Source: Streptomyces sp. F001 (GTDB taxonomy: Bacteria; Actinomycetota; Actinomycetes; Streptomycetales; Streptomycetaceae). From it: a DNA stretch of 64,000 bases. The stretch lies in assembly GCF_004187715.1 (NCBI RefSeq), contig NZ_QZWF01000009.1, forward strand, positions 124,001 to 188,000. The letters run 5' to 3'. Made by a program: the position numbers and the translations under genes. The notes under the pieces are model-generated. The model did not search any database. It was not told the origin of the DNA and was given only the letters and a program-made list of their open reading frames with translations. Positions 8,050-15,737 of this stretch are shown piece by piece; the first letter of the stretch is position 1; each line of letters begins with the position of its first letter.

Positions 8050-10173
8050 TCACGCGTCGATACGCGACCGGTCCAGCGTCGCCGCCGAGTTGGAGATGAA
8101 CTCCTTGCGCGGGGCGACGTCGTTGCCCATCAGCAGGTCGAACACCTGCTCCGCGGCCTCCAGGTCGGAGAGGTTGATCCGGCGCAGGGTGCGGTGGCGC
8201 GGGTCCATGGTCGTCTCGGCCAGCTGGTCGGCGTCCATCTCACCGAGACCCTTGTAGCGCTGGATCGAGTCCTTGTACCGGATGCCCTTGCTCTGGAACT
8301 CCATGAGCTTGTCGCGCAGCTCACGGTCCGAGTACGTGTAGACGTACTTGTCCTGGCCCTTCTTGGGCTGGATGACCTCGATCCGGTGCAGCGGCGGCAC
8401 CGCGGCGAACACCCGGCCCGCCTCGACCATGGGCCGCATGTAGCGCTGGAACAGCGTCAGGAGCAGGCAGCGGATGTGGGAGCCGTCCACATCGGCGTCG
8501 GTCATCATGATGATCTTGCCGTAGCGGGCCGCGTCGATGTCGAACGTCCGGCCCGACCCCGCTCCTATGACCTGGATGATCGCGCCGCACTCGGCGTTCT
8601 TGAGCATGTCCGTGACGGACGACTTCTGGACGTTGAGGATCTTGCCGCGGATCGGCAGAAGCGCCTGGAACTCGGAGTTCCGGGCGAGCTTGGCAGTGCC
8701 GAGCGCGGAGTCTCCCTCGACGATGAAGAGCTCACTTCGGTCCACGTCGTCACTGCGGCAGTCGGCGAGCTTGGCGGGCAGCGACGAGGACTCCAGTGCC
8801 GTCTTGCGGCGCTGCGCGTCCTTGTGCTGGCGGGCGGCGATGCGGGTGCGCGCGGCGGCGACGACCTTCTCCAGCACCACGCGGGCCTGCTGGGCGGCGT
8901 CCCGCTTGGTGGCGGTGAGGAAGGCCTTGAGCTCCTTGGAGACCACGTTGTTCACGATGCGACGGGCCGCCGAGGTGCCGAGCACCTCCTTGGTCTGCCC
9001 CTCGAACTGCGGCTCGGCGAGGCGGACGGTGACCACCGCAGTGAGGCCCTCCAGAGCGTCGTCCTTGACGACGTCGTCCTCGGCGACGCGGAGCAGCTTC
9101 TTGGCGCGCAGCACCTCGTTCACCGTCTTGGTGACGGCCTGCTCGAAGCCGGCGACATGGGTGCCGCCCTTGGGCGTGGCGATGATGTTGACGAACGACC
9201 TGACGGTCGTGTCGTAGCCGGTCCCCCAGCGGAGTGCGACGTCGACACCCAGCTCGCGGGTGACCTCGGTGGGAGTCATCTGGCCGTGCTCGTCGAGGAC
9301 GGGGACGGTCTCCTTGAAGGTGCCGTGTCCGGTCAGGCGGAGGATGTCGCAGACCGGCTTGTCGGTGGCCAGGAACTCGCAGAACTCGCTGATGCCGCCG
9401 TCGAAACGGAAGGACTCCTCACCCTTGCTGCCGCCCTCGCCGAGGCCGTACTCGTCCCGGACAACGATCGTCAGGCCGGGCACCAGGAACGCGGTCTGGC
9501 GCGCGCGCTGATGCAGGTTCTCCAGGGAGAGCTTGGCGTCCTTGAGGAAGATCTGGCGGTCGGCCCAGTACCGCACGCGCGTGCCGGTGCGGGTCTTGGG
9601 GATCTTCTTCGCCTTGCGCAGGCCGCCCTCGGGCTCGAACTTCGCGTCCGGTCCCAGCGCGGCGAAGGCGCCGGGAACGCCCCGCCGGAAGCTGATGGAG
9701 TGGGTGTGGCCGCCGCGGTCGACCTCGACGTCCAGCCGGGCGGACAGGGCGTTCACGACAGAGGCGCCGACGCCGTGCAGGCCGCCGGAGGCCGCGTACG
9801 AGCCGCCGCCGAACTTTCCGCCGGCGTGCAGCTTGGTCATGACGACCTCGACACCGGAGAGGCCGGTCTTGGGCTCGACGTCGACCGGGATGCCCCGGCC
9901 GTTGTCCCGCACCTCCACCGAGCCGTCGTCGTGCAGGATCACCTCGATGTGGTCGCAGTACCCGCCGAGGGCCTCGTCCACGGAGTTGTCGATGATCTCC
10001 CACAGGCAGTGCATCAGGCCACGGCTGTCCGTGGAGCCGATGTACATGCCAGGTCGCTTGCGAACGGCCTCCAGCCCCTCCAGGACGAGCAGGTGCCGCG
10101 CGGTGTAGTTGGAACCGTCCCGGTCTGCTCCTGCCAGCAGCGCTGTGGACGGCACGGACGTTTCGGCGGTCAC
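8050..10173 (-). CDS. parE: DNA topoisomerase IV subunit B
   Basis: The ATPase subunit of the enzyme that decatenates daughter chromosomes. The 707 residues show the GHKL ATPase (DNSVDEALGG, DNGRGIPVD, GGLHGVGASVVNALS), the transducer domain, and a TOPRIM domain with EGDSALGTAK and DADVDGSHIRCL. The EGDSALG form, rather than the EGDSAGG of most GyrB proteins, and the position next to hrdB agree with Streptomyces ParE. A second gyrB is expected near the origin, outside the window. The start is the GTG at 10173 after GCGAGGAGCG; the longer open frame upstream is non-coding. Confidence 0.93.
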   Translation of the reverse strand: MTAETSVPSTALLAGADRDGSNYTARHLLVLEGLEAVRKRPGMYIGSTDSRGLMHCLWEIIDNSVDEALGGYCDHIEVILHDDGSVEVRDNGRGIPVDVEPKTGLSGVEVVMTKLHAGGKFGGGSYAASGGLHGVGASVVNALSARLDVEVDRGGHTHSISFRRGVPGAFAALGPDAKFEPEGGLRKAKKIPKTRTGTRVRYWADRQIFLKDAKLSLENLHQRARQTAFLVPGLTIVVRDEYGLGEGGSKGEESFRFDGGISEFCEFLATDKPVCDILRLTGHGTFKETVPVLDEHGQMTPTEVTRELGVDVALRWGTGYDTTVRSFVNIIATPKGGTHVAGFEQAVTKTVNEVLRAKKLLRVAEDDVVKDDALEGLTAVVTVRLAEPQFEGQTKEVLGTSAARRIVNNVVSKELKAFLTATKRDAAQQARVVLEKVVAAARTRIAARQHKDAQRRKTALESSSLPAKLADCRSDDVDRSELFIVEGDSALGTAKLARNSEFQALLPIRGKILNVQKSSVTDMLKNAECGAIIQVIGAGSGRTFDIDAARYGKIIMMTDADVDGSHIRCLLLTLFQRYMRPMVEAGRVFAAVPPLHRIEVIQPKKGQDKYVYTYSDRELRDKLMEFQSKGIRYKDSIQRYKGLGEMDADQLAETTMDPRHRTLRRINLSDLEAAEQVFDLLMGNDVAPRKEFISNSAATLDRSRIDA

Positions 10174-10510
10174 GCGGTTCGCTCCTCGCTGAATTTCATT
10201 GGGGCCCATCTGGGTAAGGGCACGGCTTCGGTTGCCGCTCAGAGGGTACCGAGGCCTGGTAGAGCCGTTGTAACGCCACCCTCGCTCCGAACTCAGACTA
10301 GTCCAGAGTCGCATACACGTTCGATCCCTCGATGGAGTGAAGCACACATCACGTTCCCTTCGAGGCATGAACCATTTAGGCTCCGGGCACGTCCTCATGA
10401 ACAAACCGGCAAGCCAGCCGGGAGGACCGACACCGACAGACTGCGCGAACCCGTAAGACACATAGACACGTAATACGGCACATTCGCCGCCAACCGGCAG
10501 CAGACAGCCG

Positions 10511-10531
10511 CCTCGGAAAAATTTTTCGAGG
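10511..10531. repeat. AT-rich inverted repeat in the parE upstream region
   Basis: Within the 440-bp gap at 10174-10613 there is one AT-rich island. CCTCG and CGAGG arms flank AAAAATTTTT, with a single extra G on the left side. It lies about 85 bp before the small zinc-ribbon-like gene and about 340 bp before parE. A TTGACC at 10571-10576 could be a -35, but no well-spaced -10 follows. Nothing else is recognisable in this gap. Confidence 0.4.
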
Positions 10532-10613
10532 AAAAGCCGCGAGCGGGAACGTTTTCGGGCTGGTTGGATGTTGACCCTGGTACGACAGCTCGTCGAGCTA
10601 GAGAAGAGGCGAC

Positions 10614-10844
10614 GTGACTACTGTTCTGACCCCCGCGAGCCCGCTGACGGCCGCTGATCGCTGCGACCGCTGCGGCGCCCAGGCGTACCTGCGCGTGGTC
10701 CTGCTCAGCGGCGGAGAACTGCTCTTCTGCGCCCACCACGGCCGCAAGTTCGAGCCGGAACTCAAGAAGATCGCCGCTGAGATACAGGACGAGACGGAAC
10801 GCCTCACCACCGTTCCGGGCAACGCTACCGAAGAAGAGCGCTGA
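10614..10844 (+). CDS. DUF7455-type small zinc-ribbon-like protein
   Basis: A 76-residue conserved actinobacterial protein. Cys17 and Cys20 (DRCDRCG), then Cys39 and His41/His42 (LLFCAHHGRKF), suggest one metal site. The C-terminal third is charged and helical. It starts with GTG after an AGAAGAGG site. Its function is not known. Its place between parE and hrdB is conserved in Streptomyces, as far as I recall. Confidence 0.85.
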   Translation: MTTVLTPASPLTAADRCDRCGAQAYLRVVLLSGGELLFCAHHGRKFEPELKKIAAEIQDETERLTTVPGNATEEER

Positions 10845-10886
10845 CCCTCCGTCCACGACGAGCCAGCCCGATACAGGCCGGTGACC

Positions 10887-10920
10887 GGGCGGCCGCCCCT
10901 GCTGTCAGGGTCGGCCGCCC
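10887..10920. terminator. Bidirectional hairpin terminator
   Basis: GGGCGGCCG and CGGCCGCCC arms enclose a further CCCTG/CAGGG stem. It sits between the convergent small zinc-ribbon-like gene and the trypsin gene, so it can serve both. Confidence 0.8.
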
Positions 10921-10962
10921 GTCCTCGTCCCAGGCGGTCCCGCTCGGGCTCCGCCAGAGCCC

Positions 10963-11811
10963 CTACTTCGTCTTTTGTGCGGCGCTCTTCCAGCCCAGCC
11001 TCCGGACGACGTCGGACACCCGCGTGTAGACGCCCGGGCTGCCGGCCCGTCCGCAGCCGCTCCCCCAGGACACAAGCCCGATCAGCTTGCCCTGGGCGAC
11101 CAGCGGCCCCCCACTGTCCCCCTGGCAGGCATCCCGGCCGCCCACCTTCTCCCCCGCACACACCATGGCCTCGGCCAGATACGCACCGCCGCCCACGCCG
11201 GGGTAGGCCTCCTCGCAAAGGGTGTCGGGCAGTACATGCACGCGTGCGGCCCGCAGTCCGGCGGCGTAGTCCCCGGCCCCTGTGACATCACCCCAGCCGT
11301 AGACCATGGCGCCGGTACCGGCTTCGTATGCCGGATCGCCCGCGGCGGCCATGCCCATGACCGCGCCGCGCGGCAACGACTCGGCGAGGGTGAGCACGGC
11401 GAAGTCCCCGGCGTTGCTTTCACTGTCGTACTTCGGATTCACCCAGCTTTCGCGTATGGGGATCTCCCGGCCCTCGGCCGAGCGCAGATCCGTACGCCCC
11501 GTTATGACCTTCAGGTCGCGCGTCTGCTCCAGCGGTGCCCCCAGCGCGTCCTCGGAAAGACAGTGGGCCGCGGTGAGGACGGTCTTCGGGCCGACCGCCA
11601 CAGCGCCGCAGAACTGTCCCGACCGCGTACCCCCGAACCGGTCATGGCTGGACAGGGCCACCACCCAGGGGCTCTCGGAGGCATCGACCGGGAAGCCGCC
11701 CACGACAATGCCGTCTGCGGCCGCCGGGGCGACGGAGGCCAGCGGTATCGCGGACAGGGCGGCCGCCAGAACGAGCGGCCGGGCCAGCGCACGGACAAAG
11801 GGACGACGCAT
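10963..11811 (-). CDS. Secreted trypsin-like serine protease
   Basis: An S1-family protease of 282 residues. A Sec signal peptide covers about residues 1-32 (ending PAAADG), followed almost directly by IVVGGFP, the mature trypsin N-terminus, so there is little or no propeptide. The triad is complete: His83 in TAAHC, Asp136 in GDFAVL and Ser233 in CQGDSGGP. The six cysteines fit the bacterial trypsin disulfide pattern. It lies 135 bp downstream of hrdB and beyond its terminator, so it probably has its own promoter. Confidence 0.92.
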   Translation of the reverse strand: MRRPFVRALARPLVLAAALSAIPLASVAPAAADGIVVGGFPVDASESPWVVALSSHDRFGGTRSGQFCGAVAVGPKTVLTAAHCLSEDALGAPLEQTRDLKVITGRTDLRSAEGREIPIRESWVNPKYDSESNAGDFAVLTLAESLPRGAVMGMAAAGDPAYEAGTGAMVYGWGDVTGAGDYAAGLRAARVHVLPDTLCEEAYPGVGGGAYLAEAMVCAGEKVGGRDACQGDSGGPLVAQGKLIGLVSWGSGCGRAGSPGVYTRVSDVVRRLGWKSAAQKTK

Positions 11812-11888
11812 GCGTACTCCTCACTCCGGGGTGCTCATGGGAAACCCAGAGTGATCCAGCAGACGGAGCGCCGCACCCGCTCCGCCCC

Positions 11889-11932
11889 ACGTCGAAGGCC
11901 CGGCACCCCGAGGGGTGCCGGGCCTTCGACGT
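11889..11932 (-). terminator. hrdB terminator, perfect 21-bp stem
   Basis: Perfect 21-base arms (left begins ACGTCGAAGGCCCGG) with a two-base centre lie 14 bp after the hrdB stop codon. No T-tract follows. Confidence 0.88.
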
Positions 11933-11946
11933 CGTACTACCGCGAC

Positions 11947-13485
11947 CTAGTCGAGGTAGTCCCGCAGCACCTGCGAACGCGACGGGTGGCGGAGCTTCGA
12001 CATGGTCTTGGACTCGATCTGGCGGATGCGCTCACGCGTGACGCCGTACACCTTGCCGATCTCGTCGAGGGTCTTCGGCTGACCGTCGGTGAGACCGAAG
12101 CGCATCGAGACGACGCCCGCCTCGCGCTCCGACAGGGTGTCGAGGACGGAGTGCAGCTGCTCCTGCAGGAGCGTGAAGCTGACCGCGTCAGCCGGGACCA
12201 CGGCCTCGGAGTCCTCGATGAGGTCACCGAACTCGCTGTCGCCGTCCTCGCCCAGCGGGGTGTGCAGGGAGATGGGCTCGCGGCCGTACTTCTGGACCTC
12301 GATGACCTTCTCCGGGGTCATGTCGAGCTCCTTGGCCAGCTCCTCCGGGGTGGGCTCGCGGCCCAGGTCCTGGAGCATCTGGCGCTGCACGCGCGCGAGC
12401 TTGTTGATGACCTCGACCATGTGCACCGGGATACGGATGGTGCGGGCCTGGTCGGCCATGGCGCGGGTGATCGCCTGACGGATCCACCAGGTGGCGTACG
12501 TGGAGAACTTGTAGCCCTTGGTGTAGTCGAACTTCTCGACCGCGCGGATCAGACCGAGGTTGCCCTCCTGGATGAGGTCCAGGAAGAGCATGCCGCGGCC
12601 GGTGTAGCGCTTGGCCAGGGAGACCACCAGACGGAGGTTGGCCTCCAGGAGGTGGTTCTTGGCGCGGCGGCCGTCCTCGGCGATGATCTCCAGCTCGCGC
12701 TTGAGCTTGGGCGCGAGCTTGTCGGAGTTGGCGAGCTTGTCCTCGGCGAAGAGACCCGCCTCGATGCGCTTGGCCAGCTCGACCTCCTGCTCGGCGTTGA
12801 GCAGGGGGACCTTTCCGATCTGCTTGAGGTAGTCCTTGACCGGGTCGGCGGTGGCACCGGCTGCGGCGACCTGCTGGGCGGGAGCGTCGTCCTCGTCCTC
12901 GTCGGACAGCACGAAGCCGGCGCTCTCGGCACCCTCGGGCTCCTCCGCGCCGCCCTTGGCCTCCTCGAGCACCTCCTCCTCGATGAGCTCGGCGTCGTCC
13001 TTCTTGGCGGCGGTCTTCTTCACGGGCGCCGCCTTCTTGGCGACGGTCTTCTTGGCGGCCGCCTTCTTGGCGGTCGTCTTCTTGGCAGCGGCCTTCTTCG
13101 CAGGCGCTGTTTCCTCGGCCGGATCGTCGACGGCAGGCGCGGCGGGGGCAGCCGTGGAGGCGGTGGCCTTGCCGGCCGCCACCGTCTTCGCCGCGACCGT
13201 CTTGGTGGCCGTGCGCTTGGCCGGACTCTTCGCTGCGACGCTCTTGCGGGTGCGCTTGGGCTCTGCGGCACTGACCATCAGCGTCACACCCTCTTCCTCG
13301 AGGATCTGGTTGAGGCTGCGCAGTACGTTCTTCCACTGAGTGGCCGGAATCTGGTCGGCTTCGAAGGCCCGACGCACGTCATCGCCGGCGATCTGCCCCT
13401 CAGCCTTTCCCCGCTCAATGAGCGCCATGACAGAGACGGACTCGGCGATCTCCGGCGGGAGCGTACGGGATGTGCTGGCCGACAC
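11947..13485 (-). CDS. hrdB: Principal sigma factor HrdB
   Basis: The housekeeping sigma-70 factor of Streptomyces RNA polymerase, 512 residues. Region 1.1-like sequence (PPEIAESVSVMALIERGKAE) is followed by a Lys/Ala/Thr-rich stretch at about 75-160 with repeated AAKK units, and an acidic stretch. Then come region 1.2 (DPVKDYLKQIGKVPLL), region 2 with YKFSTYATWWIRQAITRA for -10 melting, region 3, and region 4 with GVTRERIRQIESKTMSKLR for -35 contact. The GTG at 13485 follows a GAGAGG site; the longer frame upstream lacks support. It is essential in Streptomyces. Confidence 0.97.
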   Translation of the reverse strand: MSASTSRTLPPEIAESVSVMALIERGKAEGQIAGDDVRRAFEADQIPATQWKNVLRSLNQILEEEGVTLMVSAAEPKRTRKSVAAKSPAKRTATKTVAAKTVAAGKATASTAAPAAPAVDDPAEETAPAKKAAAKKTTAKKAAAKKTVAKKAAPVKKTAAKKDDAELIEEEVLEEAKGGAEEPEGAESAGFVLSDEDEDDAPAQQVAAAGATADPVKDYLKQIGKVPLLNAEQEVELAKRIEAGLFAEDKLANSDKLAPKLKRELEIIAEDGRRAKNHLLEANLRLVVSLAKRYTGRGMLFLDLIQEGNLGLIRAVEKFDYTKGYKFSTYATWWIRQAITRAMADQARTIRIPVHMVEVINKLARVQRQMLQDLGREPTPEELAKELDMTPEKVIEVQKYGREPISLHTPLGEDGDSEFGDLIEDSEAVVPADAVSFTLLQEQLHSVLDTLSEREAGVVSMRFGLTDGQPKTLDEIGKVYGVTRERIRQIESKTMSKLRHPSRSQVLRDYLD

Positions 13486-13596
13486 GAACAACCTCTCGGA
13501 ATGTTGGAAAACGACTTCGGCCCCGTCCACGGCGGACAGGAGCCGACCGCCGACTGGGGATGGCCGACGGCGCGGGCGGGGGCCGGGAAGATGCAC

Positions 13597-13623
13597 AGCG
13601 CCATGAATGGCGTCCGTATTCCC
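13597..13623 (-). promoter_or_regulatory. Possible SigR-type promoter of hrdB
   Basis: On the minus strand GGGAAT (13623-13618) is followed after 18 bases by GCT. The SigR consensus is GGAAT-N18-GTT, so the -10 is imperfect. S. coelicolor hrdB is known to have a SigR-dependent promoter, and this motif lies about 110 bp before the coding start. The rest of 13624-13850 shows no feature I can name. Confidence 0.35.
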
Positions 13624-13851
13624 TCCGCGGCTGTCACCTCTTAGGTCATCGCGGTGCCGCCGCGAGCGTTACGCCCAATCTGCGTGGCCCGAGTCACACC
13701 ACGTAAGCGCTCAAAAACGGTCAGACACAGACAGAGGAGGACGCCTGGGAGCGCAGAGAGGTCGCCCAGTGGGTGGCCGCGACCGGGCATCACCCTCAGG
13801 GCGTCACCGCGCCGTGCGCACCGTCGGGCCTCAAGGCCTCACCGCGTCGCG

Positions 13852-13896
13852 CCGTCGGACCCCGCGGATCGAGAAGGATCCTGCGGGGTCCGACGG
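13852..13896 (-). terminator. Hairpin terminator of the GntR gene
   Basis: Fourteen-base perfect arms (CCGTCGGACCCCGC and its complement) enclose an inner GGATC/GATCC pair. It stands 72 bp after the stop of the FadR-type regulator and shields hrdB from read-through. Confidence 0.8.
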
Positions 13897-13967
13897 AGGA
13901 CGGCGCGCCGGCCGAGCGATGCCGGGGAAGGAAACACCTTTCGGCCGCGACGCCCCGCGGTATGCGG

Positions 13968-14855
13968 TCAGTGCTCGCGCGGGGCGGGCACCACGCGCTC
14001 CACCTCGGGGTGGACGGTGAGCAGCTGCCGCATCGCCGCCTCGGCCGCGGCACCATCGCCGGCGGCCAGGGCGTCGACGATGCGGCCATGGTGGGCCAGG
14101 GAGCTCTCGTTCGGCCGGTCACAGCCTGTGGCAGGACCGCCCGACACCTGGAGGGCGGCGGAGACGATGCCGGAGAGGTGCTCCAGCATGCGGTTGCCCG
14201 CGACCTGGATGAGCAGCGAGTGGAACTCGGCGTCGGCGCGAGCGAAGGTGAGCGCGTCACCTCGCCCCAGGGCGTGGCCCATGATCTCCACCATGTCGGC
14301 CAGCCGCTGCTGGACGTCCTCGCGTCCGTGCCCGGCGGCGAGCCGCGCGGCGAGCGGTTCGATCGTCCACCGTAGCTCGCTCAGCTCACGATGCTGATCG
14401 TCACGCTGCGGCCCGAAGGCCCGCCATTCGATGATGTCGGGGTCGAGCAGGTTCCAGTCACTGACGGGACGCACGCGCGTGCCCACATTGGGGCGGGCAC
14501 TGACCAGGCCCTTGGCCTCCAGGACGCGGAGCGACTCACGGACGACAGTGCGGGAGACTTCGAAGCGCTGGCCGATCTCCTCGGGCACCAGCGGACGGTC
14601 GGCCCCGAGGTCGCCCGAGACGATCATCTGGCCCAGCTGCTGGACGAGTTGGCCGTGCAGTCCGCGCCCGCGGCTGCCCGCGGCGCGCCGGCCCGCACGG
14701 CCCAGCTCGGGGTCCGCGCCCTCCCAGGCGGGGGCGCCGACGCGGTCGGGGGCAGGGGCCTCGGCGTAGGGGTAGCGGTCGGCTTCGCCCGGGCCGGAGA
14801 GGCCGGAGTCTGCGGAGCGGGCGGGGGTCATCATGGTGTGCGCAAGGGTACTCAC
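13968..14855 (-). CDS. GntR-family regulator, FadR subfamily
   Basis: A 295-residue repressor-type protein. A disordered N-terminus (about 1-60) precedes a winged HTH at about 65-130 (VPEEIGQRFEVSRTVVRESL, then VLEAKGLVSARPNVGTRV) and a helical FCD ligand domain at about 160-285, with DAEFHSLLIQVAGN and AHHGRIVDAL, whose His and Asp residues usually bind a metal. Relatives control sugar-acid or gluconate genes; no such genes are adjacent, so the target is unknown. I chose the GTG at 14855 (AAGGATCC upstream); the ATG at 14834 is an alternative. Confidence 0.85.
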   Translation of the reverse strand: MSTLAHTMMTPARSADSGLSGPGEADRYPYAEAPAPDRVGAPAWEGADPELGRAGRRAAGSRGRGLHGQLVQQLGQMIVSGDLGADRPLVPEEIGQRFEVSRTVVRESLRVLEAKGLVSARPNVGTRVRPVSDWNLLDPDIIEWRAFGPQRDDQHRELSELRWTIEPLAARLAAGHGREDVQQRLADMVEIMGHALGRGDALTFARADAEFHSLLIQVAGNRMLEHLSGIVSAALQVSGGPATGCDRPNESSLAHHGRIVDALAAGDGAAAEAAMRQLLTVHPEVERVVPAPREH

Positions 14856-15017
14856 GGATCCTTTGTCGGCGCCCTCTTCAACTGCCTTGAGGTCTTTGGT
14901 GAAAAGCACACGAAAGGGTGATCGCTCACCCCGTCGCAATTGACGCCTTATCGGAAAGAAATGGGCTTTCCCGAGGGAGTTGTGCACAGTCCGGGACCGG
15001 AAGGGTGCGGACGGTGT

Positions 15018-15737
15018 TCATCGGGCCCTGCTCCGTAGGGTCGTGAGCAGAAACGCGCAGAGCAGGGCGGTCAGAGACAATGTCAGGGCGCCGCCCACGG
15101 GTTGGGCAATCACCCGGGCCAAGGCGGACAGATAGCGCTCTCCGCCGAAGGGCCACTGCAGCAGGAACAGCTCGCGCGCCCGCATGGGAAGACCGGCCGC
15201 GGTCCGCACGGAAGGCCCCTCGAAGGCCTTTTGTACGAGGGGTACGACGACAATCGGCACGGCGACCACCGCGGCAAGCCCGCCCGCTGTGGACCGGAAG
15301 ACGCCGGCGGCCAGCACACCGGCCCAGGCACATCCCACCGTGAGCCCGAGCCAACTTGCGGTCAGGGAGAGCCAGTCCGAGGGAACCTGCACGAGCTCCC
15401 GTCCGTATACGAGATAGAGCACTTCGGCGTCGCAGCCCAATGTGAGGACGGCCAGGATCAGCGCAGTGGCCGCGGAGACGAGGAGCTTGGCGGCGAGCAG
15501 CCCCAACCGGCGGGGCACCGTGCCGCGGTCCGCCGCCAGTGCGGGGTAGCGGAACTCGTCTCCGAAGGCCAGCGCCCCGAGCAGGCCCGCACCGAGCGCC
15601 GCGGGCGGCAGCGGCACCTCCTGCGGCCATGCGGCGAGGAGGCGTGCCTGTGGTGTGTGTCCGACGCCGGCGAGAAATACAGCGGTCAGTGCGGACACGA
15701 CAAGTACGACGGCCCCGGTGACAAATCCGGTACTCAC
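15018..15737 (-). CDS. ABC-2-like membrane permease domain
   Basis: A hydrophobic protein with about six membrane segments, including FVTGAVVLVVSALTAVFLAG, LLVSAATALILAVLTL, GLAAVVAVPIVVVPLVQ and a final LTLSLTALLCAFLLTTL. It is the membrane partner of the adjacent ABC ATPase. The start is uncertain. GTG at 15737 overlaps the ATPase stop (GTGA at 15734-15737) and would give 239 residues. However, the same frame is open to 16319 and beyond. It carries a plausible juxtamembrane segment, SPLRPLRYELRRAAGV, before that GTG, as if the permease was once the C-terminal half of a longer protein. Confidence 0.7.
   Translation of the reverse strand: MSTGFVTGAVVLVVSALTAVFLAGVGHTPQARLLAAWPQEVPLPPAALGAGLLGALAFGDEFRYPALAADRGTVPRRLGLLAAKLLVSAATALILAVLTLGCDAEVLYLVYGRELVQVPSDWLSLTASWLGLTVGCAWAGVLAAGVFRSTAGGLAAVVAVPIVVVPLVQKAFEGPSVRTAAGLPMRARELFLLQWPFGGERYLSALARVIAQPVGGALTLSLTALLCAFLLTTLRSRAR

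Noticed and set aside
10174..10461. Upstream extension of the parE frame
   Set aside because: The sequence has no similarity to ParE, and the GTG at 10173 has a good ribosome site.
8194..10473. A 759-codon plus-strand frame
   Set aside because: Antisense to parE; it shows no domain and has no ribosome site.
10571..10600. TTGACC as a -35 for the small zinc-ribbon-like gene
   Set aside because: No -10 occurs at 16-19 bp spacing; only a weak GAGCTA is present.
13640..13850. Further hrdB promoters
   Set aside because: TTGAGC-like hexamers are present on the minus strand, but no -10 of convincing form follows, so I give no second promoter.
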